A model generated the notes under the pieces. That model made no database searches and was not told the DNA's origin. It worked only from the letters and a program-made list of their open reading frames with translations. A stretch of 64,000 nt of DNA from Leptospira inadai serovar Lyme str. 10 (GTDB lineage: Bacteria; Spirochaetota; Leptospiria; Leptospirales; Leptospiraceae): positions 62,001-126,000 of the forward strand of contig NZ_AHMM02000006.1 in NCBI RefSeq assembly GCF_000243675.2, read 5' to 3'. This document shows, piece by piece, positions 10,095 to 18,926 of this stretch; the first letter of the stretch is position 1; every line of letters begins with the position of its first letter. The position numbers were made by a program, and so were the translations under genes.

Positions 10095-12614
10095 TTAAGA
10101 CTGAAGTACTTTAATTAATTTGGCAAAGGTCGTTTTGATCGGTTCCGGGATTTGGTTTTGGATCTGATCCCCGAGTATGATTCCGCTTTCGTCGTCGAAC
10201 TTAAATTTATCGTACACCGGTTTACCCGTACCTGCGGTTACGAAGGTTCGCACCGCGCCCGGATCTTTTTTTTTCTTTTGCTTTGCGTCTTTATAACCGG
10301 GCGGAAACGCTTTGAATGGTGCAAAATCCGCCGCGGTGCAATCGATGGGTGGCACGGTCTTCGCACAATCCCGAAATAATCTGTCCAAGAACCTGGATAT
10401 CAGAGAGGCATTGTATTCGTATTTTGCCAAGGGATCCAAGAGAGAGACCTTCCAATCCACAAACTCTTCTAAAATTAGAAATTCATTATAATCGAAGCTT
10501 TGGCTTTGCGCGTCGTACCAATGATCGAACACTTTCTTCCCGCCGTGATAGACCTTATAGCGCATCATGTGTGCGGTCGGTAGCGGAAATTCCTTGAAAT
10601 TGGCAAGGGGCTTTTTAACGTCCCCTCGATCCGCGGGCGCATCGTCGGAGTCGGCTCCGGTATACCAGACTGTCTGTGCGGGAAGCATGTATGCCGTGAT
10701 TTTGGCCGTGAGTCCTTCGATTTTCCTTTTTCTCTGACCCGTTTCGATCGCAAGCTGCTCGGTATTACAATGTTTGCTTCCCGATACGAAATTTTGCGGG
10801 ATATCCGGGCCTCCATCTCCATGACCGTAGAGATGGCACCATTCTTGATCGGTTATGACTCTCAGGGCTTGAGATCCGCCTTTGGGGACGGGCAGATTTT
10901 TGAAATAGGGAGTCGCTTCCTGATACTTATCTAAAATTTCAGTCTTTAATACCGTGTCTTTTTGAGCGAGGTAATTGGTTAAATCGGTGGCAGGGAGACT
11001 GCTTCCGGAATCGCCGGGATTATTCTGAGTAAAGTATGCATCATAACCCGTCTTGAATGTGTCTCCGGATTGGTCTTTCTTAAATTTTTTATTAAAAAGA
11101 AATTTGCCCATGACGGTTCCGGCGTTTTCTCTCTCCATCGATTGTCTGTGGCTTAACTTGACTCCGGACGCGTGCTTAGCGTCTTCGCTCCCTTTCATTT
11201 TTTTCCTGGTCAAAAGTTGCTTCCCGATATATTTAAAATTCTTAATAGGTGTTTCGAATACCCTTGGAGGGTCATAGCCGGCTAGAGGTTTGTTCTTTCT
11301 TTTTACATCCGCTCCCTTGAATCTCTTGAAATAAAAAATAGGAGGAAATTGATTGGAAGATTTTTTGATAGGCGGAACGGTTTTATTCTTTATAATTCCG
11401 TAAAGCATCGCTTCCGCATCCTTGGATAGCCATGCAGCCGGTTCGTATGTCGAAGAAGGTGTATTGGTTTTGAAGACTCGATCGGCTTTGGTGGACACGA
11501 TCGCAGATTTATCTTTTGCTTCGATCGGCAATCCGATCGCATAAGCAATGAATGAATTTCCGCTCCAAAGAATCACATTTTCATTTACGTTATCCGCTCT
11601 TCCCCTTCCTCCGACGCCTCCTCCACCCAGACTCGGGATAAAACGTCCCAGTATCGCGGCGAGTACGCCCGCTTGGTCGACCCAGTAATACGGGGTTTTG
11701 TTGGCCAGACTCGCCGGTACGGATTTGGTAAGGGCTCCCACAGTTGTTGCTTTCAACGATAGGGCATCGATCTTTACCGGATCTAAGCCGGAAGACTTTT
11801 TGATGGTAAGTGCGGTCGCGAGTAAAGCGTCGTATTCTTTTATCGTCCCGTCCAGCCATCGCAGCAAAAAGAGTCCTTGGGCGACCTCTCCTTGGTTCTT
11901 AGGAGTTACCAAATTCTTAATATTATATTTAGCGATTCCCTCATTTCCTGCAATGGGATACCAAGTGCCTTGGTCTATCCCGGAACTGAATAAATTCGTG
12001 TATATTTGGTTACCGAAGACTAGATCTTTCGGATTCGTAAAATTGACGTACCCCGCTAATCGTTCCTTAAAATTCACTATTTCCCGATTCGGTAATTGAA
12101 CCAAAGCATAAGCACTTTCTAAATTCAAGATGGTTAGGTTCCCGAGGATTTGATTGTCCGCAGCACCGTACATGATCGGTTCGTCGTCGGAAGAAAATTC
12201 AAAAAGAAAGAAGTTCATTAACCGGTCGGTAAACGAGAATATATACTCCAACTGAGCGGCTTCGAGTTCGCTCAGGTTGGGTCCGACGGAAGCGATCGTA
12301 AGTTTGCAAGGGTTTGCCTCCGGGTTAAAGGCGGGTAGATTCAGTTTTGTGGCGTCGTCCGTTGCCGGTAGGTCGTCGATATTTTGGGTATTTTTATAAT
12401 AGTTTAATGCAATTTGGATAAAGTAGGAAGGAACGAATTTAGCGGCGATTTTTTGGATTAAATTCGTTTTGATGTAGGCGGCACTCATTCCGCCCACTCC
12501 GTCCAATTCCGGGAAGGCATTCATGAAATCTCCCGTTATTCTGTCGGCGTCGTCATAAAGATATACGGTGGAATAGTTCGAATCAACGTAATAAGGGTAA
12601 ACGGAAAAGGGCAT
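10095..12614 (-). CDS. Cluster paralog 2 (839 aa) with His-Me-finger-like motif
   Basis: Paralog of the next gene upstream: both begin MP-F-PYY-D, share GGVGGRGRAD in the middle and a near-identical block in the last third. That block has H594 (EWCHLYGHGDGGPD), N608 (NFVSGS) and N617 (CNTEQLAIETG). The order H-x-x-x-x-x-D-G-G-x-D, N-F-V, N-T-E-Q resembles the catalytic core of DNA/RNA non-specific (His-Me finger) endonucleases, where a His, a following G-G/D and an Asn are arranged alike; this is pattern resemblance, not a proven match. A second block (HWYDAQSQSFDYNEFLILEEF) is also shared. There is no signal peptide. It could be an effector nuclease, or a structural protein in which the motif does something else. 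Confidence 0.9.
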   Translation of the reverse strand: MPFSVYPYYVDSNYSTVYLYDDADRITGDFMNAFPELDGVGGMSAAYIKTNLIQKIAAKFVPSYFIQIALNYYKNTQNIDDLPATDDATKLNLPAFNPEANPCKLTIASVGPNLSELEAAQLEYIFSFTDRLMNFFLFEFSSDDEPIMYGAADNQILGNLTILNLESAYALVQLPNREIVNFKERLAGYVNFTNPKDLVFGNQIYTNLFSSGIDQGTWYPIAGNEGIAKYNIKNLVTPKNQGEVAQGLFLLRWLDGTIKEYDALLATALTIKKSSGLDPVKIDALSLKATTVGALTKSVPASLANKTPYYWVDQAGVLAAILGRFIPSLGGGGVGGRGRADNVNENVILWSGNSFIAYAIGLPIEAKDKSAIVSTKADRVFKTNTPSSTYEPAAWLSKDAEAMLYGIIKNKTVPPIKKSSNQFPPIFYFKRFKGADVKRKNKPLAGYDPPRVFETPIKNFKYIGKQLLTRKKMKGSEDAKHASGVKLSHRQSMERENAGTVMGKFLFNKKFKKDQSGDTFKTGYDAYFTQNNPGDSGSSLPATDLTNYLAQKDTVLKTEILDKYQEATPYFKNLPVPKGGSQALRVITDQEWCHLYGHGDGGPDIPQNFVSGSKHCNTEQLAIETGQRKRKIEGLTAKITAYMLPAQTVWYTGADSDDAPADRGDVKKPLANFKEFPLPTAHMMRYKVYHGGKKVFDHWYDAQSQSFDYNEFLILEEFVDWKVSLLDPLAKYEYNASLISRFLDRLFRDCAKTVPPIDCTAADFAPFKAFPPGYKDAKQKKKKDPGAVRTFVTAGTGKPVYDKFKFDDESGIILGDQIQNQIPEPIKTTFAKLIKVLQS

Positions 12615-12743
12615 ATCGTTTTATCCTAGCCGGTCGGTTCTTATTTTCCGATTCGAATCGATAGGAAGACGCCTACGGTTCGGAATCGGAATAAAGTACT
12701 TTATAAATATTTTAACTATCATGAATCTTCTTTTTCTTTACGG
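12615..12743. other. 129-bp gap between the tandem paralogs
   Basis: This is the only non-trivial spacer within the cluster. It is AT-rich toward the paralog-1 end (a run containing TTTATAAATATTTTAAC) and contains the 12-bp palindrome CGATTCGAATCG. No open frame of note is seen. It may hold a promoter or a processing site for the downstream four genes; nothing decisive is visible. Confidence 0.35.
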
Positions 12744-15194
12744 TTACTGCGACTTTGCTATGATTTGCAAGAAAAGATTTTGCACTATCCGAGGCAGGCT
12801 CTTCGTGGCCAATAGAGAGAGTTTCTCGTCGAAAATGAATTGCTCTAGGACCGTTTTCCCCTCTCCTTGTAGAAATAGGACGACGGTATTTTGCCGATCC
12901 GTTTTTTTGGATTTTGCGGTTTTATACCCGGAAGGAAAGTCGCAAAACGGCTTCAATGCGGCATCATCGTACGCTATGTCGTTGGTCTTACAGTCTTTGA
13001 ATAGCCGATCCAAGAACCTGGCGATAAGTGACCCCCTGTATTCTAAAGAGGCTATATCGTCTCCAACCGAAGTCTTTCGGTCTACGAACTCCTCTAATAT
13101 TAAAAATTCATTATAATCGAAGCTTTGCGCCTGTGCGTCGTACCAATGATCGAATGCTTTGCTTTTTTTGGCGTCATATACCTTATATCGCATTACGTGC
13201 GCTAAGGGAAGAATGTCTCTTCCGTACTTAACGTCCGCTTCCGTCCCGGCGTTGAACCAGATATCGCTGGTAGGAAGCAGATAGGCGGTGATTTTGGCGG
13301 TAATCCCTTCGATTTTTCTTTTTCGTTGCCCGGTTTCGATGGCGAGTTGTTCGGTATTACAATGCTTGCTCCCCGAAACGAAGTTTTTGGGGATATCGGG
13401 ACCTCCGTCCCCGTGTCCGAATAAGTGACACCACTCCTGGTCCGTTACGACTTCGTAATACGGATCTTTCTTTAATAAATAAGGGACGTCGGTTGGGAAT
13501 GTCCGAATGGCGTCGGTCGTTTCCCCGTCTTCACTAGCCGTGTAATTGGTGAAATCGGTTGCAGACAGGCTACTCCCCGGGAAAGGCGCGTGATACTTTT
13601 TGGTATAATAGGTGATGTACTTGTCCGAAAACGTATCGTCTCCGTCTACATGCATCCCCTCGGAGAATTTCGTGGAAAATAAATACTTCTTCATTACCGA
13701 TCCGGCGTTCTCCCGTTCCTGGGATTCGCTATGCTGCAGCGGTAATCCTTTTGTTTCTTTCGTGTCGGAATCAATTTCACCTTTCATTATCTTTTTATGA
13801 AGTATCTTTCGGTTTGCGCCCTCTCCTATGGATTTGAAATTTTTTCGAGGAGGCAGATTCATGAAAACCCTGGGCTTTTCATAAACCTTGGGTAAATTTT
13901 TTCTCGGGACCACCGTCATTCCCACCATCTTTTGTTTCTTGTAATAGCCAAGTTCTTCCAATATTGGGTAAGCGGCTAGAGCAATGGAAGACGTCGATTT
14001 CGATTTTCCCGTCGTAAAAAACTTTTCCATCGGCGTATTCGTAATGAAAAATCCGGATGGATTAATACCGGAGAATCCTAGATAATTCTTTAACGGCAAT
14101 CCGATCGCGTAGCCGGTAGCAATATTACCGGTCCAGAGGAATTCGTTTTCATCCGGGGAATCCGCTCTTCCCCTTCCTCCGACGCCTCCGAACGTTTCCG
14201 GAATATATTCCCCGAGATAAGCGAGTAGGTTTCCCCCAGTATTGTAATAATAAACTCTTCGGTTCGTTAGAAGGCTAGCGTCAACCGAGGTCCTGCTGAT
14301 CAGAGACGGTATTCTATCCACGTTAAAGTCTTTGGAATTAATGAAATCAATCGTACTTAAAGCGCTTGAATAATCGCCTCCTTGCGAGAAAAAGATCGTA
14401 GTCTTTAATTTTGTCTGTCCTTGTTGATTCAGGGCGCCCGATCCTATCCCGATTAAGTTGATTCGATCCAGCACTGTATTGTCGTCTCCGAGGCGTACAG
14501 GGTACCAGTCGCTCGGTTTTGCCCGATCTACAAACAGCACGTTCGCGATAGTTTTGGTGATGGTAAACCGGGAGTATTTTGCCTTCTCACCGATGAAGTC
14601 GGAGAAATCGATGCACTGCTTCAAACCCTTGGTGAATAGTGTATTCTGCCTCGGAATTTTCCGAGATAGCTCTTGATTGGTCGAAAGGGCATAGGCGCTC
14701 AGTAAATTGAAAATGACCAAGTAGTCCAATACCGCATCTTCCGAAGTTCCATAAACCAGATTCTGCCCCTTCGAATCGACGACTTCGAAAGAAAAGAAAT
14801 TCATGATTTGATCGCTGAGGGTCAATACGTATTGTAGTTGTGCGAGACTTAAAGTTGGATCCGGTAAGCTTGCAGTTATCGTAATAATACACGGATCGCC
14901 TGCGGAGAAATCTAATCTCAGTTTGGTTGTCGCGTCTCCGTCGGGAAGATTTTCGTCCCCTTGGATCGATGCATATGCAGTGACCGCTAATTGTAAGAAG
15001 GGGAGTGGGGAACTATTTCCCTGCGCTAGCGGGCTTACAAGATTCGCTCGAATTGATTCTTGCCCGATGGTAGCAATTTGCGGAAATTGAGCGATCAGAG
15101 CTGCGGTGGCCGCCTGCAGTACGGATGCATCGTTTGTTAAAATCACTTTTTGATCGTTTGCATCAATATAATAGGGACGAAAAAAAGTAGGCAT
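12744..15194 (-). CDS. Cluster paralog 1 (816 aa) with His-Me-finger-like motif
   Basis: First of two tandem paralogs. The corresponding motif residues are H590 (EWCHLFGHGDGG), N604 (NFVSGS) and N613 (CNTEQLAIETG); ERENAG (paralog: MERENAG), GGVGGRGRAD and FDYNEFLILEEFVD are shared with the next gene, while the N-terminal third has diverged. The long conserved block with a diverged N-terminus suggests an old duplication retained for two related roles. No signal peptide or transmembrane segment is visible. ATG at 15194 has AAGGAAA about 7 nt upstream. It follows the methyltransferase gene by 10 bp and is separated from its paralog by 129 bp, the widest gap in the cluster, which could hold an internal promoter. 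Function unknown; a nuclease is a hypothesis. Confidence 0.9.
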   Translation of the reverse strand: MPTFFRPYYIDANDQKVILTNDASVLQAATAALIAQFPQIATIGQESIRANLVSPLAQGNSSPLPFLQLAVTAYASIQGDENLPDGDATTKLRLDFSAGDPCIITITASLPDPTLSLAQLQYVLTLSDQIMNFFSFEVVDSKGQNLVYGTSEDAVLDYLVIFNLLSAYALSTNQELSRKIPRQNTLFTKGLKQCIDFSDFIGEKAKYSRFTITKTIANVLFVDRAKPSDWYPVRLGDDNTVLDRINLIGIGSGALNQQGQTKLKTTIFFSQGGDYSSALSTIDFINSKDFNVDRIPSLISRTSVDASLLTNRRVYYYNTGGNLLAYLGEYIPETFGGVGGRGRADSPDENEFLWTGNIATGYAIGLPLKNYLGFSGINPSGFFITNTPMEKFFTTGKSKSTSSIALAAYPILEELGYYKKQKMVGMTVVPRKNLPKVYEKPRVFMNLPPRKNFKSIGEGANRKILHKKIMKGEIDSDTKETKGLPLQHSESQERENAGSVMKKYLFSTKFSEGMHVDGDDTFSDKYITYYTKKYHAPFPGSSLSATDFTNYTASEDGETTDAIRTFPTDVPYLLKKDPYYEVVTDQEWCHLFGHGDGGPDIPKNFVSGSKHCNTEQLAIETGQRKRKIEGITAKITAYLLPTSDIWFNAGTEADVKYGRDILPLAHVMRYKVYDAKKSKAFDHWYDAQAQSFDYNEFLILEEFVDRKTSVGDDIASLEYRGSLIARFLDRLFKDCKTNDIAYDDAALKPFCDFPSGYKTAKSKKTDRQNTVVLFLQGEGKTVLEQFIFDEKLSLLATKSLPRIVQNLFLQIIAKSQ

Positions 15195-15204
15195 CGGTTT
15201 TTCC

Positions 15205-16776
15205 TTATTGAAAAACGTTTTCCTGTTCGTTTCCGTTTCGTAACGGAGTCAAAGCAGGAATCGGAAGATCGGGGTGTTTTGCGCGAAGCTCGTTCAAAAG
15301 GATGATTCCTTCATCGGGCTGTCCAGAATCGATCAGGCATAAGGCTAGATTGAATTTCGTATGTAGGTTCTCTCCGTATCTTTCTAGGGATTCGCGGTAG
15401 GCGGATGCCGCTTCCGAGGATTCCCCGATTTTTCCGTACACGGTTCCCAAGGCAAAGGACACGTCCTCTTCGGTATCGAAAAAGTTCTTTTGGCGAATGA
15501 AAAAAAGCCCTCGCTTCAACGCTTCGATTTGCGAAACATCCGACGGACCACTATCCAACTGATTTATAATTTTATCATAAAACATTAGGAAAACTTTCGG
15601 ATCCCAGCTACTGATTTTTAAGCAAGAGATTATTTCTCGTAATGGAACTATCTCGGTCAGTTTTTCCCAGCTTCTTCGAAGATAAACGTAATCGTCCAAA
15701 GAAAGTGTGCGATTGATTCTACTATATTCTCGATCGACGTTCGCGAATTTCGATTCGAGTGGGGTATAAATGTTCAATCTCAAATAGTCCCGCTCTTCCG
15801 TATCTTCCCAGACCTGCCAATCTTTATTGCGAGCCCATTGTCCTATCGCGTGAAAGTTTACGGGTGTCGAGATACTTCCGTGCTCTACCGGCCCTTGGGC
15901 GCGAAAGGGAACTAGATCCTCGATCGTGGAGGTTCCTTTATCACAAATAATAAATATACTCTTCCGGAATCGTTCCGACAAAGTCTCCATGCATCGGAAT
16001 GCCGTCGTGGGAAAGGAAAGAAAAAGCTCTGCGTCTCCCGTTCGATACGTCCTTAAGATTCGGTTCCAGCTCGCATCCTGATACGGGCCATCGTTCCAAA
16101 CTCTTTCTTCCAGTCGGATTTGGATTTTGCCGAGGTTGTAGGGATCGGTCTCGATCCAAGACGATTCGGAATGCGAGGTGCAAACCCTGACTTCGTAAAG
16201 GCAATCGTTTCTGACTTCGAAGAGATCTTGGGGAACTCCATCGAACACGTAGTTGGCGATGAAAACGTAAAGGCAGTTCGGCTCCTCCAAAAGAGAGGAC
16301 CCGTTCGATTGCAAACGGATATCCTCGGGCCTTTCCAGGTCATATAATGCGGAATCTATAATTTCTTTTTTGAACCATGACCGGAGAGCCGGATGCTTTG
16401 GGTATTCCCGAATATTAGAGAGGGTAAAATCGGTTAAGATGTATAGAAAATCATTCTTCCGGATTCGTTCGGGTCGGATCCTCTCTAAGGCGCAGAGGAA
16501 TAGATGGGCAAATTTACCGGTGCCCGCCCCTAATTCGATGATTCTTATTTTGGGCTTCGGGTCGGGAAGATCTTCTAGTAGTGAAAGCAGCAATTCCGCC
16601 TGAGTACACGCGGCAAAAGAATTCGATGTTCCGTAAAAGGGAACCTCGCCGTCGAACCAGGCTTTTTGGCCTCTTTGTTCGAAGTAGTTTCGCTGGTATT
16701 TCCATACTTTCGATTCCGAGAGACGGACGTTTGTTTCGAGAATTGTATATGTCTCTTTCTTCATTCCGGTCGGCAT
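15205..16776 (-). CDS. SAM-dependent methyltransferase with C-terminal TPRs
   Basis: Residues about 90-110 contain IRIIELGAGTGKFAHLF, a class I methyltransferase motif I (glycine-rich SAM loop) of the kind seen in MidA-like enzymes. The N-terminus (KETYTILETN..VWKYQRNYFEQRG..AWFDGEVPFYGTSN) matches, from memory, a family of TPR-linked methyltransferases common in cyanobacteria and Bacteroidetes. About 100 C-terminal residues are TPR-like (FALGTVYGKIGESSEAASAYRESLERYG). The frame is open to a TTG at 16809, but ATG at 16776 or 16764 is preferred because homologs start near KKETY; no strong Shine-Dalgarno decides it. It is the first gene of the six-gene cluster, so it may modify a cluster protein (inference). 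Confidence 0.85.
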   Translation of the reverse strand: MPTGMKKETYTILETNVRLSESKVWKYQRNYFEQRGQKAWFDGEVPFYGTSNSFAACTQAELLLSLLEDLPDPKPKIRIIELGAGTGKFAHLFLCALERIRPERIRKNDFLYILTDFTLSNIREYPKHPALRSWFKKEIIDSALYDLERPEDIRLQSNGSSLLEEPNCLYVFIANYVFDGVPQDLFEVRNDCLYEVRVCTSHSESSWIETDPYNLGKIQIRLEERVWNDGPYQDASWNRILRTYRTGDAELFLSFPTTAFRCMETLSERFRKSIFIICDKGTSTIEDLVPFRAQGPVEHGSISTPVNFHAIGQWARNKDWQVWEDTEERDYLRLNIYTPLESKFANVDREYSRINRTLSLDDYVYLRRSWEKLTEIVPLREIISCLKISSWDPKVFLMFYDKIINQLDSGPSDVSQIEALKRGLFFIRQKNFFDTEEDVSFALGTVYGKIGESSEAASAYRESLERYGENLHTKFNLALCLIDSGQPDEGIILLNELRAKHPDLPIPALTPLRNGNEQENVFQ

Positions 16777-16876
16777 CGTCCAAACAATAGATCGTAGCGG
16801 AGTCACCAATGTGCTAAATAAGAATAAATGTAAATATTTTTATTTATTTTATCTAAAATTCCTTCTTTTGTGGCGC

Positions 16877-17016
16877 TTTCAGAGGACAGAGGTCAGAGGA
16901 CAGAAGACAGAAGCTGCTCGAGGTTGGAAAAGTTACAGAAGTAGAGGAAAGATCCCCTGTACGCAGGAATCTTTCTCCGGAAGATGGAAATCCTGCTCAT
17001 CAATATTCTGTCCTCA
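16877..17016 (+). repeat. Palindrome-ended dispersed repeat, copy A
   Basis: It starts TTTCAGAGGACAGAGG, continues with direct variants of GAGGACAGAAGACAG, then a core with GCTGCT..GGTTGGAAAAG, a hairpin arm GGAAAGATCC / GGAATCTTTC, and ends GCTCATCAATATTCTGTCCTC. The same order of blocks recurs in copies B-F, which defines a non-coding repeat family of about 120-180 bp. Confidence 0.85.
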
Positions 17017-17159
17017 GCACGGGCGGCCCCCTTCACTTCCGTTCGGGTCACGCTGCTCCGGGCTTCGCATTCGCTACGGTCTCAGCGACTATTTTCTCTT
17101 AACATAAACCGTTATCCGCAAGCGCTGCGACTGCTTCGCACCCTACACATCGTTGCCGC
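17017..17159. other. Spacer between repeat copies A and B
   Basis: This is non-coding DNA with phrases such as GGGTCACGCTGCTCCGGGCTTCGC that look like generic intergenic filler. No gene, terminator or promoter is recognised. Confidence 0.4.
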
Positions 17160-17300
17160 TTTCAGAAGACAGAGGTCAGAGGACAGAAGACAGTAGCTGC
17201 TAGATGTTGGGAAGGCAGCGGGGTTAGACGAAAAATCTGCTGATAACGGAGGAATCTTCCTGTAGAACATGGAAACTCTGCTCATCAATGAACTGTCGTA
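17160..17300 (+). repeat. Dispersed repeat, copy B
   Basis: It opens TTTCAGAAGACAGAGG and carries GACAGTAGCTGCTAGATGTTGG and the closing ACATGGAAACTCTGCTCATCAATG. Its central hairpin arms are more degenerate than in A, C and D, so it is probably an older copy. Confidence 0.8.
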
Positions 17301-17462
17301 TTCAGAAGACAGAGGACTGAAGACGGACGCGCTCGCTTTGCTCACGCTAGACAGTAGCTGCTAGATGTTGGAAAAGCTACAGAAGTAGAGGAAAGATCCC
17401 CTGTACACAGAAATTTTTCTCCGGAACATGGAAACTCTGCTCATCAATGTTCTGTCGTCAGC
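17301..17462 (+). repeat. Dispersed repeat, copy C
   Basis: Directly abuts copy B. It carries the extra block GCGCTCGCTTTGCTCACGCTAG between the opening and the GACAGTAGCTGCTAG core; a similar block reappears inverted in copy F. The hairpin core is GGAAAGATCC..CCTGTACACAG..TTTTTCTCC. Confidence 0.85.
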
Positions 17463-17575
17463 CGTCTGTGCGGGAGTTCACATAGAGAGCTTCGAATTTT
17501 GGTCATGCGCGATTTAAGGCCCTGCACATCTCCGGTGCGGTACTAGGACGTACTAGTCGATTATTCAGCGGGCCC

Positions 17576-17594
17576 CCACCCTGATTTTGGGTGG
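17576..17594. repeat. Short hairpin CCACCC/GGGTGG
   Basis: CCACCC (17576-17581) and GGGTGG (17589-17594) pair around a TGATTTT loop. There is no following T-tract, so it is not a typical terminator. Confidence 0.5.
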
Positions 17595-17606
17595 TGGAGG
17601 AGGGCT

Positions 17607-17693
17607 CGTGGGAGAGGGTGCTTGGCTCTATATCATAAATCTCCGAATTTGCCAAGCATTTTTTATAAAAACTTTTTTGTTGGAGCTCCCACG
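17607..17693. repeat. Inverted-repeat element CGTGGGAG...CTCCCACG
   Basis: Perfect 8-bp arms at 17607-17614 and 17686-17693 enclose 71 bp of AT-rich DNA (including GCATTTTTTATAAAAACTTTTTTG). GTGGGAG-type palindromes are, as I recall, common in Leptospira intergenic DNA. It has no coding capacity. Confidence 0.55.
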
Positions 17694-17870
17694 CAGAGGA
17701 CTGAAGACTGAGGACAGACGCGTTCGCTTTTTCAGAAGACAGAGGTTAGAGGACGGAAGACAGTAGCTGCTAGATGTTGGAAAAGTTACAGAAGTGGAGG
17801 AAAGATCCCGTGTACACAGGAATTTTTCTCCGGAAGATGGAAACCCGGCTCATCAATGTTCAGTCCTCTG
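17693..17870 (+). repeat. Dispersed repeat, copy D, running into a gene end
   Basis: Long version with CAGAGGACTGAAGACTGAGGACAGACGCG, a second TTTCAGAAGACAGAGG opening, the GTAGCTGCTAGATGTTGG core and the hairpin. Its right end TCAGTCCTCTG overlaps the stop codon of the minus-strand esterase gene (17860-17862). Confidence 0.85.
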
Positions 17871-18741
17871 CCCTTCGCATTAGTTTATCATTCAGAAAGT
17901 CTAATATATCTACCGGAAGTTGCTTATGAAACTGTTCCCGATCAAAACCTTCCGGATCTATCGACGGCCGAAAGTTGGGATTTTTCATAGCGGTCGGAAA
18001 AGGACTTAGGAAAGAAAAATGTCCCGCATTCTTGATCGTCCGAAGCGTAACATGCGATCTATCGGGGACGCTATTGAGCACGACTTCGGCATTCCATGAC
18101 GGAGTAATCGGATCGTGTTCCGCCATAAATATAAGGATAGGGACAGTGACAGTACCCAAGGAATTCATAAACCAGCCCGCACCCGGCGCCATTAAAACGA
18201 TAGCCTTCACTCTTGGGTCGGAAGGGGCTTCGATTTTTTTTCCTTCTTTCGTCCAGGGGACACCGCCCGCTAATGCCAAGGCCGTGTAACCGCCCATTGA
18301 ATGTCCTAATACGGCGATGCGATTCGAAAGTAAACTCGCGCCGAATCTTTTGCTGGAAAGTATCGCATCAATCGTTAGGCTTACGTGCCTCGGTCGGTAA
18401 ACGAGATTTTTGGTCGTATTTTCTAATTCATTATTATTACGATTATTTCCGTAATGTTCTAACATTCCCACCACATACCCGTTTTTAGCCAAATGGGTAC
18501 TGATTGTTCGATAGAGAAGATGAGAGCCGCCGTTACCGTGCGAAATGATGACCAGAGGAAATCGTCCTTCGGTAATACGGGCTTCGCGACTTATATCCAT
18601 TTTGTATGGCCCGAAGGCCGTTACGGTAGAAGGCTCTAGGGTAGGATACTGAATTAAAACAGGAAAAGAAATGTCTTCGATTTCGTCCTTAACTTGTATC
18701 TCTATACTGCCTACAAAATTTTTCGGATGGCTCTCGTTCAT
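17860..18741 (-). CDS. Alpha/beta hydrolase, dienelactone hydrolase/PAF-acetylhydrolase-like
   Basis: The 293-residue protein shows the nucleophile elbow GHSMGG with S148, an oxyanion-type HGNGGS at about residue 69, an acid loop in MAEHDPIT and a late GHFSF for the catalytic His. The fold resembles dienelactone hydrolases and bacterial PAF-acetylhydrolase-like esterases; the substrate is unknown. No signal peptide is seen, so it is likely cytoplasmic. The final codons GAG GAC TGA lie inside repeat copy D, so the C-terminus (..RRAED) is repeat-derived. ATG at 18741 has no strong Shine-Dalgarno. The next gene on the same strand ends about 185 bp upstream. Confidence 0.85.
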   Translation of the reverse strand: MNESHPKNFVGSIEIQVKDEIEDISFPVLIQYPTLEPSTVTAFGPYKMDISREARITEGRFPLVIISHGNGGSHLLYRTISTHLAKNGYVVGMLEHYGNNRNNNELENTTKNLVYRPRHVSLTIDAILSSKRFGASLLSNRIAVLGHSMGGYTALALAGGVPWTKEGKKIEAPSDPRVKAIVLMAPGAGWFMNSLGTVTVPILIFMAEHDPITPSWNAEVVLNSVPDRSHVTLRTIKNAGHFSFLSPFPTAMKNPNFRPSIDPEGFDREQFHKQLPVDILDFLNDKLMRRAED

Positions 18742-18926
18742 TTTTCGCTGAATTTCATTTCTAATTTCGATTTTAAAACTAGGATCGGACTTTTTTCCGT
18801 CGTTATGTCGATGTTCGGCTTGGATTTTAATTCTTTGAATCTTTTTTTTTTCGTCAACTTATTTCATTCTCAGGAAATTCCGTATCCACAGTACGGTACG
18901 GGATCTTATAGGAATCCTCACCTAGA

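Noticed and set aside
1..16776. Contractile injection system (eCIS/T6SS)
   Set aside because: No sheath, tube, baseplate or ClpV-like gene is visible in the window; large size alone is not evidence.
16877..17462. CRISPR array
   Set aside because: The copies are about 140 bp long, directly adjoining and differ inside; no regular short repeat-spacer pattern.
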